A stretch of DNA of 9,647 nucleotides from IDS-8 sp964491485 (GTDB taxonomy: Bacteria; Pseudomonadota; Gammaproteobacteria; Steroidobacterales; Woeseiaceae): contig CAZBGV010000129.1 of assembly GCA_964491485.1 (NCBI GenBank), positions 1 through 9,647 on the forward strand. The letters are read 5' to 3'. Under the pieces are notes generated by a model. The model searched no databases, was not told the origin of the DNA, and saw only the letters and a list, made by a program, of their open reading frames with translations. Made by a program: the position numbers and the translations under genes. Every line of letters begins with the position of its first letter. Position 1 is the stretch's first letter. Positions 1 through 6,481 of the stretch are shown here, in pieces.

Positions 1-684
1 CTGCAGAAGAACGAGCAGATGCGGCGCGCGTTCATGGCCGACGTGTCGCACGAGCTGCGCACGCCGATCGCCGTGCTGCGCGCCGAGCTCGAAGCGATCG
101 AGGACGGCGTGCGGCCGCTGGACTCGCAGGGCATCAGCGAGCTCAAGCGCAGCGTGGAAATGCTCGCCAAGCTGGTCGACGACCTGCACGAGCTCACGCT
201 TTCCGACGTCGGCGCCCTCACCTACCGCAAGGCCGATCTCGATTTGATGCCGCTGCTGCGCGAGACGCTGCAGAGCTTCGAGGAGCGCCTGGCCGAGCGC
301 CGGATCCTGGTCGATCTCGTCGCGCGCGACGTGCCGGCCCCGGTGCACGCCGACGCGAACCGGCTGCGCCAGCTGTTCGCCAACCTGCTAGAGAACGCGG
401 TGCGCCACGTCGAGGCCGGCGGGCGGCTGCAGGTGACCTGCGCGCCGGATGACGAGGCGGTGCGCATCGCGCTCGAGGACTCGGGGCCGGGCGTCCCGGA
501 GGCCGAGCTGCCCCGCCTGTTCGAGCGTTTCTATCGCGGCTCCGCGGCCGCGGACGGCGGCGCGGGCCTCGGCCTCGCGATCTCCCGCAACATCGTCGAG
601 GCGCACGGCGGCACCATCGAAGCGCGGCCGTCGCCCCTCGGCGGGCTCTCGATCGTGATCCGGCTGCCGCGGGCGGCAGCATGA
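1..684 (+). CDS. baeS: BaeS-like sensor histidine kinase, C-terminal part (5' end outside window)
   Basis: Inner-membrane sensor kinase of an envelope-stress two-component system. Only the cytoplasmic kinase core is present. The reading frame is open from base 1, so the ATG at 19 is internal; the sensor, membrane and HAMP parts must lie upstream of the window. Visible in order are the dimerisation/phosphoacceptor H box (SHELRTP, His codon at 49-51), the N box (NRLRQLFANLLENAVRH), the G1 box (EDSGPGVPE), an F box (LFERFYRG) and the G2 box (GAGLGLAISRNIVEAHGG), so the core looks fully active. The stretch NEQMRRAFMADVSHELRTP followed by a DGVRPL motif resembles E. coli BaeS closely. The stop codon overlaps the start of the next gene (ATGA, 681-684), so kinase and regulator are translationally coupled. 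Seen: motifs and overlap. Known: BaeSR controls drug-efflux and envelope-stress genes in enterobacteria. Inferred: the same role here; the target genes are not visible. Confidence 0.9.
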   Translation: MQKNEQMRRAFMADVSHELRTPIAVLRAELEAIEDGVRPLDSQGISELKRSVEMLAKLVDDLHELTLSDVGALTYRKADLDLMPLLRETLQSFEERLAERRILVDLVARDVPAPVHADANRLRQLFANLLENAVRHVEAGGRLQVTCAPDDEAVRIALEDSGPGVPEAELPRLFERFYRGSAAADGGAGLGLAISRNIVEAHGGTIEARPSPLGGLSIVIRLPRAAA

Positions 685-1367
685 AAAGCGTGAGCGACGA
701 CAGGCGCCCGTTCGTGCTGATCGTCGAGGACGAGCGCCGCCTCGCCAGCGTGCTCGCCGACTACCTCGCGGCGGCCGGCTTCGAGACGGAATGGATCGCG
801 GATGGCCGCGAGGTCGTGCCCGCCGTGCGCCGCCGCGCACCCGATCTCGTGCTGCTCGACCTCATGCTGCCCGGCAAGGATGGCCTCGACGTGTGCCGCG
901 AGCTACGCGGCTTCACCGACGTGCCGATCGTGATGGTGACGGCGCGCGTCGAGGAGGTAGACCGGCTCATCGGCCTCGAGCTCGGCGCCGACGACTACAT
1001 CTGCAAGCCGTACAGCCCGCGCGAGGTCGTCGCGCGCGTGCGCGCGATCCTGCGGCGCGTGGACCGGCCGGGCACGGCAGTCGACGGGCTCGCCATCGAC
1101 GAGGCGCGCCATCGCGCGACGTGGAACGGGCGCGACCTCGAGCTCACCGCGGTCGAGTTCCGGCTGCTCAAGGCGCTCGCCGAAACGCCCGGCCGCGTCT
1201 GGTCGCGCGCGCAGCTCGTCGATCGCCTCTACACCGATGGCCGCGTCGTCACCGACCGCACCGTGGACAGCCACATCAAGAACCTGCGCCGCAAGCTCGC
1301 ACAGGCGAGCCCGGACCGCGAGCTCATCCGCTCGATCTACGGCGTGGGCTACACCTTCGAGGGCTGA
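681..1367 (+). CDS. baeR: BaeR-like response regulator, OmpR/PhoB family
   Basis: DNA-binding response regulator of 228 residues, the usual length for the family, paired with the kinase just upstream. The receiver domain (about 10-125) has the acidic pocket VEDE (16-18), phosphoacceptor Asp60 in LLDLMLPG, the switch Thr87 and Lys109 in YICKPYSPREVVARVR, a string nearly identical to BaeR of E. coli. The winged-helix output domain (about 130-226) contains LELTAVEFRLLKAL and VVTDRTVDSHIKNLRRKL and ends in the family signature YGVGYTFEG. The start ATG at 681 overlaps the kinase stop by 4 bases; no strong Shine-Dalgarno is seen, which fits translational coupling. No clear terminator follows before the ccd promoter. 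The BaeR assignment is stronger than usual for an OmpR-type regulator because the linker and the recognition-helix region both match. The regulon cannot be inferred from this window. Confidence 0.93.
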   Translation: MKSVSDDRRPFVLIVEDERRLASVLADYLAAAGFETEWIADGREVVPAVRRRAPDLVLLDLMLPGKDGLDVCRELRGFTDVPIVMVTARVEEVDRLIGLELGADDYICKPYSPREVVARVRAILRRVDRPGTAVDGLAIDEARHRATWNGRDLELTAVEFRLLKALAETPGRVWSRAQLVDRLYTDGRVVTDRTVDSHIKNLRRKLAQASPDRELIRSIYGVGYTFEG

Positions 1368-1383
1368 ACGGCGCGACCTGAAT

Positions 1384-1419
1384 TTGACGCGCACGGCTAA
1401 TGCGCATAACCTGTGCGCA
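1384..1419 (+). promoter_or_regulatory. Candidate ccdAB promoter with triple 13-bp-spaced operator repeat
   Basis: A TTGACG hexamer (1384-1389) is a good -35 match. CATAAC (1405-1410, spacer 15) or the overlapping TAACCT (1407-1412, spacer 17) could serve as a weak -10. GCGCA occurs three times at an exact 13-base period (1389-1393, 1402-1406, 1415-1419); the last two copies are full TGCGCA palindromes. The repeats overlap the putative promoter and sit just before ccdA, where CcdA or CcdA-CcdB complexes would be expected to bind for autorepression. Repeat spacing is read directly; promoter and operator functions are inferred. Confidence 0.5.
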
Positions 1420-1428
1420 CTCGCTCCC

Positions 1429-1433
1429 GGAGG
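1429..1433 (+). promoter_or_regulatory. Ribosome binding site of ccdA
   Basis: A perfect GGAGG lies 7 bases before ATG 1441. It fixes the antitoxin start there and rules out the longer upstream reading frame that runs back into baeR. Confidence 0.8.
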
Positions 1434-1440
1434 CTCGCAA

Positions 1441-1686
1441 ATGCAGGCTCAGCACGATTCCAGGCCTTCCAAGAAATCGGTGAATCTGAGCATCAACAGC
1501 GCCTTGCTGTCGGAGGCCCGGGAATTGAAGATCAATCTCTCCGCGATCCTGGAAACGGCATTGACTGAGGCAGTCAGGCAAAAACAGCGTGAGGAGTGGC
1601 TGGCGAAGAACCGGGCCGCCATCGCGGCTTACAACGAGCGCATCGAAACGGAGGGCGCCTTCAGCGACGGCCTGCGGGGATTCTGA
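1441..1686 (+). CDS. ccdA: Type II antitoxin CcdA
   Basis: Antitoxin of 81 residues that should bind and neutralise the gyrase poison encoded next to it and repress its own promoter. The N-terminal part (about 12-48) has a ribbon-helix-helix pattern: the strand KKSVNLSI followed by two helices ending near AVRQKQ. The C-terminal toxin-binding tail carries the CcdA signature W-x3-N-x2-A-I-x2-Y-N-x5-G-x-F-S-D-x2-R-x-F (residues 53-81). Length and architecture match chromosomal CcdA proteins. The stop (TGA 1684-1686) overlaps the toxin start in TGATG, so the two are translationally coupled. In the first 60 bases of the gene I count 31 G or C, and 35 in the next 60, against 45 and 42 of 60 in sampled stretches of baeR and the glycoamylase gene. 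This fits a horizontally acquired cassette. Confidence 0.93.
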   Translation: MQAQHDSRPSKKSVNLSINSALLSEARELKINLSAILETALTEAVRQKQREEWLAKNRAAIAAYNERIETEGAFSDGLRGF

Positions 1687-2003
1687 TGCCGCAGTTCGCG
1701 GTACACCGGAATCCCAACCCGGCAACCCGAACTTCCATTCCGCTGCTACTGGACGTGCAGAACGACCTGCTCGAGGACCTCGGCACACGCGTCGTAATTC
1801 CTTTATATCGACTGGCGGCCCTCGACGGCCAAACCATCCAGAGACTGATGCCGAGTCTCGAAATCGACGGCGAGACGTATGTCGCAGTCACCCCCGAGCT
1901 TGCCGGCGTTCCCCGCAAATTGCTCGGGGTGAAGATAGCCGACCTGTCCGACCGACGTTACGAGATCGTCGGCGCGCTGGACTTTCTGTTCGCCGGAATC
2001 TGA
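1686..2003 (+). CDS. ccdB: Type II toxin CcdB (gyrase poison)
   Basis: Toxin of 105 residues; the F-plasmid CcdB is 101. CcdB proteins bind the GyrA subunit of DNA gyrase and trap the gyrase-DNA cleavage complex. Visible family features are the N-terminal strand MPQFAVHRN, the LLLDVQNDLLEDLGTRVVIPL block (equivalent to the DVQSD and RRMVIPL strands of F CcdB), the central motif YVAVTPELAGVP, then ADLSDRRYEIVGALDFLF and a C-terminal AGI. The start ATG 1686 overlaps the ccdA stop; an in-frame upstream ATG at 1596 lies inside ccdA and is not credible. Oddity: the three terminal residues important for killing in F CcdB (Trp99, Gly100, Ile101) appear here as Ala103, Gly104, Ile105, so Trp is replaced by Ala. 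The toxin is otherwise full length with no frameshift. Whether it still kills is unknown. Confidence 0.92.
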   Translation: MPQFAVHRNPNPATRTSIPLLLDVQNDLLEDLGTRVVIPLYRLAALDGQTIQRLMPSLEIDGETYVAVTPELAGVPRKLLGVKIADLSDRRYEIVGALDFLFAGI

Positions 2004-2040
2004 AACGTGCGTTGCGCCCGATCGCAGCAGAACAGGTCGG

Positions 2041-2168
2041 GCGTTTCCGCGGAAACGCGGATTCCATCCTGGTGGCACGTTTCCGCGGAAACGTGATCCC
2101 GCCCCGGTCCGTTCGGCGGGTTTCCGCGGAAGCGCGGCCGGGCTCGTGGCTCAGCCTTTCCGCGGAAT
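2041..2168. repeat. Array of four palindromic repeats, core TTTCCGCGGAA
   Basis: Four copies centred at 2049/2050, 2085/2086, 2126/2127 and 2162/2163, giving spacings of 36, 41 and 36 bases. Copy 1 is a perfect palindrome over 2041-2058 and copy 2 over 2076-2095. Copies 3 (core 2121-2131) and 4 (core 2157-2167) keep the 11-base core but have imperfect arms, as in a decaying array. As RNA, copies 1 and 2 can form a stem of 7-8 bp with a CGCG loop. The flanks of copies 1 and 2 also match loosely (GGATTCC against TGATCCC), so the unit is longer than the palindrome. The look is that of dispersed intergenic palindromic repeats known from many proteobacteria; the class was not identified. Lying 38 bases after ccdB, the array could also end transcription or protect the 3' end of the ccd mRNA. 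Confidence 0.85.
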
Positions 2169-2293
2169 GTGCAGCAGCACCGGGAGCCGATCGGCGGCGG
2201 CCGAGCGGCTCTGCGGCCCTGCGCGAGGCAGGCCTCGTGCCAGCACCCGGCGTCATTCGCGGCGGTTGACGGCGCGGCCATGGCGCGGAGACC

Positions 2294-2350
2294 ATGCGGG
2301 CCAGCCATGCCGACCGGAACAGCGCGGGGGACCTCGAGGAGACGACGTGA
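2294..2350 (+). other. Possible 18-codon leader ORF upstream of the glycoamylase gene
   Basis: ATG 2294 opens an 18-residue frame (MRASHADRNSAGDLEETT) whose TGA (2348-2350) overlaps the GTG start at 2347. A GGAG lies 3 bases before the ATG, closer than ideal. It could be a translationally coupled leader, or chance in GC-rich DNA. No family is recognised. Confidence 0.2.
2336..2341 (+). promoter_or_regulatory. Ribosome binding site deciding the GTG start of the glycoamylase-family gene
   Basis: GAGGAG lies 5 bases before GTG 2347. Together with the signal peptide that begins there, it selects this start over the GTG at 2146, which lies inside the repeat array. Confidence 0.75.
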
Positions 2351-4623
2351 TCACGATTCAGCTCGCCGCCCGGAAACGCCCACCACTCGCCTGCACGCTG
2401 TTCGCCTGCCTCGGGCTCTGCGCGCAGCCGACCCTGGCGCAGCCGCCGTCCGTATCCGTCGGCGAAGGCGCGACGCGGCCGAACGTCATCCCCGAGTACC
2501 AGCGGCACGTCTATTTCGATCACGGGCTCTACGGCGACGGCTATTTCTTCGGCCCCGCCGAAGTCATCTGGCCCAGCGAGCTCGAGCGCTCGGACGGCAG
2601 GGCACCGGTTTCCGCCGACCGTTACACCTCGCCGCCGAACGCGCTGAAAATCCAGTGGGTCTCGAACACCGGCGGCCTGTGGCGCGTCAACCTGCATCCG
2701 CGCACCTACCTGAACCTCGACCGCTTCCTCGTGTTCGAGGGCGACGTGCTGCAGATGCGGCTGTGGGCGGAAGAGGACGTGCCGCTCGAAGCGCTGCCGA
2801 TCCTCGGGCTGCAGGATGCCGAAGAGATCGTGCACCGCGTGCGGCTGGGGGACTGGATCCAGGGCATCCCGGGCGGCCGCTGGACCACGCTGCGCATCCC
2901 GCTCTCCACGTTCGCGATCGAGCTCGGTGACGGGCGCGTGCTGGATCCCACGCGGCCGACGCGCGTTTTCTTCGAGCAGTGGCTGGACGACGGCGAGCCG
3001 CACACGCTGTACGTCGACGACATCCGGATCGTCCCGCAGGAAATGCCGGAAGCCGACCCGCCACCAGTGCCGCGCAGGCTTGCCGCACGCGGCTTCGAGC
3101 GCCACGTGGAGCTCACCTGGGCCGCACCGGACGAGCCGCCCTTCTATTACCTCGTCGAACGATCGGTCGACGGCGGAGCCTTCGAGCCCGTCGCCGTCGC
3201 GCAGCCCGTGTTCAGCCGCCACGCCGACTGGCTCGGCGAACCGGGCGTCAAGGCACGCTACCGCGTGCGCGCCTGCAACCTCGCCGACCGCTGCTCGAAG
3301 CCGTCGAACGCCGCGGCCGCCGCGACGCGCCCGATGAGCGACGACGAGCTGCTCACGATGGTGCAGGAAGCCTCGTTCCGCTACTACTGGGACGGCGCGC
3401 ACCCCGACGCCGGGCTCGCGCTCGAGAACGTGCCCGGCGATCCCAACCTGCTCGCCATGGGCGCCTCCGGGTTCGGCATCATGGCGCTGCTCGTCGGTGC
3501 CGAGCGCGGGTTCGAGCCGCGCGCCGCGGTGCGCACGCGGTTCGCACGCATCCTCGACTATCTCGAGCAGGCCGAGACTTACCACGGTGCCTACGCGCAC
3601 TTCTACGACGCGCGCACGCACAAGCCGTGGATCTTCTTCGGGCCGCTCGACGACGGCGGCGATCTCGTCGAGACCGCGTTCCTGATGCAGGGCCTGCTCG
3701 CCGCGCGCCAGTACTTCCGCGACGACGAGGCAATTTATGAGCGGATCACCCGGCTGTGGGAGGCGGTCGAGTGGGATTGGTACCGGCGCGAGCCGGACAG
3801 CGACGTGCTCTACTGGCACTGGTCGCCGACCGTCGAATGGCAGCTCGGCCACGCGCTGATCGGCTGGAACGAGACGCTGGCCGCCTACCTGCTCGCGATC
3901 GCCTCGCCGGGCCACGGCGTGCCGGCCGAGCTCTGGCATACCGGCTGGGCGGGCACCTCGGAGCGGCACATCGACTACCGCCGCGGCTGGGGACGCACCA
4001 CGAAAGGCGAGCGCTACGTCAACGGCGAGAGCTTCTACGGCGTCGAGCTGCCGGTGGGCGTCGGCGCCGGCGGGCCGCTCTTCTTCATCCACTATTCGTT
4101 CCTCGGCTTCGACCCGCGCGGCAAGCGCGACCGCTACGCAAACTATTTCGAGAACAACAGGCGGATCGCCGAGATCAGCCGCGCCTACAGCGTCCTGAAC
4201 CCGCTGGGGCACGAGGGCTACGGCGCGAACGCGTGGGGGCTCACGCCGGGCGACGGACCGACGGGCTACGCCGTGCACGAGGCCGCCCCGCGCCTCGACC
4301 GCGGCACGCTCTCGCCGACCGGCGCGCTCTCTTCCTTCCCGTACACGCCGGAGGCGTCCATGGCGGCGCTCGTCCACTACTATCGCGACCTCGGCGACCG
4401 GCTGTGGGGCGTGTACGGCTTCCACGACGCCATCAACGAGGGAGAGCGATGGGTATCGCCCGTGTTCCTCGGCCTGAACCAGGGGCCGATCGTGGTCATG
4501 ATCGAGAACCACCGCAGCGGCCTGCCGTGGCAACTGTTCATGGCGAACCCGGAGATCACCGGCGCGCTCGAGCGCATCGGGTTCGTGCCCGACGAGGGCG
4601 ACGCCGTGTCCGCGGGAAGATGA
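2347..4623 (+). CDS. Secreted glycoamylase-family protein (COG5368 / PF10091) with jelly-roll-like and fibronectin III-like domains
   Basis: Exported putative glycoside hydrolase of 758 residues. The signal peptide is clear: RKR at 9-11, a hydrophobic stretch to about 26 and likely cleavage after Ala31 (PTLA-QP). Residues about 46-236 have the pattern of a carbohydrate-binding-like jelly roll (YFDHGLYGDGYFFGP, spaced aromatics, YVDDIRIV at the end). Residues about 238-329 read as a fibronectin III-like linker (HVELTWAAP, YYLVERSVDGG, YRVRACN). Residues 330-758 form the catalytic unit, starting SDDELLTMVQEASFRYYWD, with GASGFGIMALLVGAERG, the acidic signature DDGGDLVET (435-443), GWNE (506-509) and a C-terminal NQGPIVVMIENHRSGLPW. 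Members of this family include GH144 beta-1,2-glucanases; 'glucoamylase' is an old label and starch is not a safe guess. Acidic residues D439, E442 and E509 are candidate catalytic groups by inference. The next gene begins 4 bases after the stop, so the two are probably co-transcribed. Confidence 0.88.
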   Translation: MITIQLAARKRPPLACTLFACLGLCAQPTLAQPPSVSVGEGATRPNVIPEYQRHVYFDHGLYGDGYFFGPAEVIWPSELERSDGRAPVSADRYTSPPNALKIQWVSNTGGLWRVNLHPRTYLNLDRFLVFEGDVLQMRLWAEEDVPLEALPILGLQDAEEIVHRVRLGDWIQGIPGGRWTTLRIPLSTFAIELGDGRVLDPTRPTRVFFEQWLDDGEPHTLYVDDIRIVPQEMPEADPPPVPRRLAARGFERHVELTWAAPDEPPFYYLVERSVDGGAFEPVAVAQPVFSRHADWLGEPGVKARYRVRACNLADRCSKPSNAAAAATRPMSDDELLTMVQEASFRYYWDGAHPDAGLALENVPGDPNLLAMGASGFGIMALLVGAERGFEPRAAVRTRFARILDYLEQAETYHGAYAHFYDARTHKPWIFFGPLDDGGDLVETAFLMQGLLAARQYFRDDEAIYERITRLWEAVEWDWYRREPDSDVLYWHWSPTVEWQLGHALIGWNETLAAYLLAIASPGHGVPAELWHTGWAGTSERHIDYRRGWGRTTKGERYVNGESFYGVELPVGVGAGGPLFFIHYSFLGFDPRGKRDRYANYFENNRRIAEISRAYSVLNPLGHEGYGANAWGLTPGDGPTGYAVHEAAPRLDRGTLSPTGALSSFPYTPEASMAALVHYYRDLGDRLWGVYGFHDAINEGERWVSPVFLGLNQGPIVVMIENHRSGLPWQLFMANPEITGALERIGFVPDEGDAVSAGR

Positions 4624-4627
4624 TCGT

Positions 4628-6289
4628 ATGAGCACCAGCAGGCGTGCGCTGGCGATCCTGCTGTTCGGCCTCGCCGCGCAGGCCGGCACCGCGGGCGCGG
4701 CCGGCGACACGGCGACGCTCGTCGTCCGCGGCGCGCACGTGTGGACCGGCGACGCGGAACGGCCGTGGGCGGAAGCAGTGGCCAGCCGCGACGAGCGCAT
4801 CGTCGCCGTGGGGAGCGACGCGGACATCGAGCGCTGGATTGGCGGCGGCACCGAGGTGATCGACGCCGAAGGCGGCATTCTCGTGCCCGGCATGATCGAC
4901 ACGCACATCCACTTCCTGGATGGCGGCGCCGGCCTCGCCTCCGTGCAGCTCCGCGACGCAAAGACGCCTGAGGAGTTCAGCGCGCGTATTGCGGCGTTCG
5001 CGAAGACGCTCGAGCGCGGCGAATGGATCCTGAACGGCAACTGGGATCACGAGCAGTGGGGCGGCGAGCTGCCGACGCGCGACTGGATCGATGCGGTGAC
5101 GCCGGACAACCCGGTGTGGATCAACCGGCTCGACGGCCACATGGCGCTCGCGAATTCCGCCGCGCTCGAGCTGGCCGGGGTCGGCGCGGACACGCCGGAG
5201 GTCGAAGGCGGCAAGATCGTGCGCGATGCCGACGGCCGTCCCACCGGCATCCTCAAGGACAACGCGATGAGCCTCGTCGAGGCGGTGGTTCCGCCGCCCA
5301 CGGAGGCGCGGCTCGATCGTGCGCTCGCCGCGGCCATGCACTACGTGGCCTCGAAAGGCGTCACGTCCGTGCACGACATGGCGAACTGGAAGAGTCTCGA
5401 GACGTATCGGCGCGCCCGCGCCAAAGGCGAGCTGATCACCCGCATCTACTCCGTCGTGCCGCTGCCCGACTGGCAGCGGCTGCGCGACGAGGTGCGAGCG
5501 CACGGCCGCGGCGACGCCTGGCTGCGCATCGGCGGGCTCAAGGGCTTCATGGACGGCTCGCTCGGCTCGCACACGGCAGCGTTCCTCGAGCCGTTCACCG
5601 ACGCACCGGAGGATCGCGGCTTCCTCGTCAACGACCTCGACGACATGCGCGCATGGATCGACGCCGCCGACGCAGCCGGGCTCCAGGTCATGGTGCACGC
5701 GATCGGCGACCGCGCGATCCGCGCCCTGCTCGACATCTACCGCGACGTGGCCGCGGAGAACGGTCCGCGCGATCGGCGCTTCCGCATCGAGCACGCGCAG
5801 CACATCCACCCGGACGATTTGCCGCGCCTCCAAGCGCAGGACGTGATCGCGAGCATGCAGCCGTACCACGCGATCGACGACGGCCGCTGGGCCGACAGGG
5901 TGATCGGGCCTGCGCGCGCGAAGACGACCTACGCGTTCCGCTCGCTCATCGAAAGCGGCGCGCACGTCTCGTTCGGCAGCGACTGGTTCGTCGCGCCGCC
6001 CGCGCCGCTCGAGGGCATTTACGCGGCCGTCACGCGGCGCACGCTCGACGGCGCGCACCCGGGCGGCTGGGTACCGGAGCAGAAGATCGCGGTCGAGCAG
6101 GCACTGCGCGCCTACACGGTCGAGGCCGCCCGCGCGGCTTTCGAAGAAGATGTCAAGGGCGTCCTGAAGCCCGGCTGGCTCGCGGACTTCGTGCTGCTCG
6201 AGCGCGACCTCACGCGCATCCCGCCGGAAGAGATCCGCGACGTGCGCGTGCTGAAGACCGTGGTCGGCGGCCGCGTCGTCTACCCCTGA
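4628..6289 (+). CDS. Exported YtcJ-type metal-dependent amidohydrolase (Amidohydro_3 family)
   Basis: Hydrolase of 553 residues with a TIM-barrel plus small beta-sandwich architecture, the usual length for YtcJ-like enzymes. The N-terminus (SRR, then LAILLFGLAAQAGTAGA) is a signal peptide with probable cleavage near residues 23-25, so the enzyme works in the periplasm or outside the cell. The mature part starts TATLVVRGAHVWTGD. The expected metal ligands are all visible: His93 and His95 (DTHIHF), Lys305 (LKGFMDGSLGSHTA; likely carboxylated), His357 (VMVHAIGDRA), His389 (RIEHAQHIH) and Asp452 (GSDWFV). The family block GNWDHEQWGG and the C-terminal KPGWLADFVLLERDL are also intact. ATG 4628 is preceded by GGGAAGA (4614-4620) and lies 4 bases after the glycoamylase stop, which suggests coupled expression. 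Family members cleave amide or related C-N bonds in diverse compounds; the substrate cannot be predicted. Pairing with a glycosidase suggests an amide-bearing sugar or glycoconjugate, but this is inference. Confidence 0.9.
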   Translation: MSTSRRALAILLFGLAAQAGTAGAAGDTATLVVRGAHVWTGDAERPWAEAVASRDERIVAVGSDADIERWIGGGTEVIDAEGGILVPGMIDTHIHFLDGGAGLASVQLRDAKTPEEFSARIAAFAKTLERGEWILNGNWDHEQWGGELPTRDWIDAVTPDNPVWINRLDGHMALANSAALELAGVGADTPEVEGGKIVRDADGRPTGILKDNAMSLVEAVVPPPTEARLDRALAAAMHYVASKGVTSVHDMANWKSLETYRRARAKGELITRIYSVVPLPDWQRLRDEVRAHGRGDAWLRIGGLKGFMDGSLGSHTAAFLEPFTDAPEDRGFLVNDLDDMRAWIDAADAAGLQVMVHAIGDRAIRALLDIYRDVAAENGPRDRRFRIEHAQHIHPDDLPRLQAQDVIASMQPYHAIDDGRWADRVIGPARAKTTYAFRSLIESGAHVSFGSDWFVAPPAPLEGIYAAVTRRTLDGAHPGGWVPEQKIAVEQALRAYTVEAARAAFEEDVKGVLKPGWLADFVLLERDLTRIPPEEIRDVRVLKTVVGGRVVYP

Positions 6290-6333
6290 AAAATCCCTGC
6301 ATACCCGGCTCCCGCAGGCCTGTCGCGCCCGCC

Positions 6334-6378
6334 GGCAGCGCTGCGGCTGCCCGCCGGTCCGCCCGCCCGAAACCGGGC
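6334..6378 (+). terminator. Weak candidate terminator hairpins after the glycoamylase-amidohydrolase pair
   Basis: Two small inverted repeats follow the amidohydrolase stop: GGCAGC-N6-GCTGCC (6334-6351) and GCCCG-AAAC-CGGGC (6365-6378). Neither is followed by a run of T, so they may only be 3' stabilising stems. Their position between two transcription units is the main argument. Confidence 0.3.
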
Positions 6379-6481
6379 CTCGCGTGACTCCTTCCACAAT
6401 TCCTGCCGCGGCCCTTCAGCTCGCGGGCGGCCGGCCGATAACGAGGTGTGGTTACCGATCCCCGGCAGCAGGATTGACGCC

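Larger units (their letters stand above)
2004..2346. other. Intergenic region between ccdB and the glycoamylase gene
   Basis: No convincing main gene. The left half holds four palindrome copies (2041-2168, listed separately). The right half is GC-rich leader with an isolated TTGACG at 2266-2271 but no good -10 at the proper distance, a possible 18-codon ORF (2294-2350) and the ribosome binding site of the following gene. Open frames crossing the region in several directions have arginine- and alanine-rich translations typical of non-coding GC-rich DNA. Confidence 0.7.

Noticed and set aside
2041..2168. Array spacing resembling a small CRISPR
   Set aside because: The repeated unit is an 11-20 base palindrome with imperfect copies, the intervals share partial similarity with one another, and no cas gene is present.
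2146..2346. N-terminal extension of the glycoamylase-family protein from GTG 2146
   Set aside because: It begins in the repeat array, has an Arg-rich translation, and would bury the signal peptide that starts at GTG 2347 behind its own ribosome site.
1888..5040. Very long minus-strand open frame (1050 codons) antisense to the glycoamylase gene
   Set aside because: It runs across ccdB, the repeat array and two well-identified plus-strand genes. Its translation is rich in Arg, Val, Ala and His with no recognisable motif, as expected for the antisense frame of GC-rich codons.
5023..6387. Plus-strand frame (454 codons) overlapping the amidohydrolase in another frame
   Set aside because: Arg/Ala/Gly/His-rich shadow with no domain and no ribosome site; the amidohydrolase frame is intact through the whole stretch.
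4556..6397. Minus-strand open frame (613 codons) antisense to the amidohydrolase gene
   Set aside because: The plus strand here encodes a protein with the complete metal-ligand set. The antisense product is Arg/Val/Asp/His-rich with no known domain.
6414..6442. Possible promoter before the degenerate HD-GYP regulator (GATAAC at 6437-6442)
   Set aside because: The -10 matches in only four of six positions and no convincing -35 is found at the right distance.
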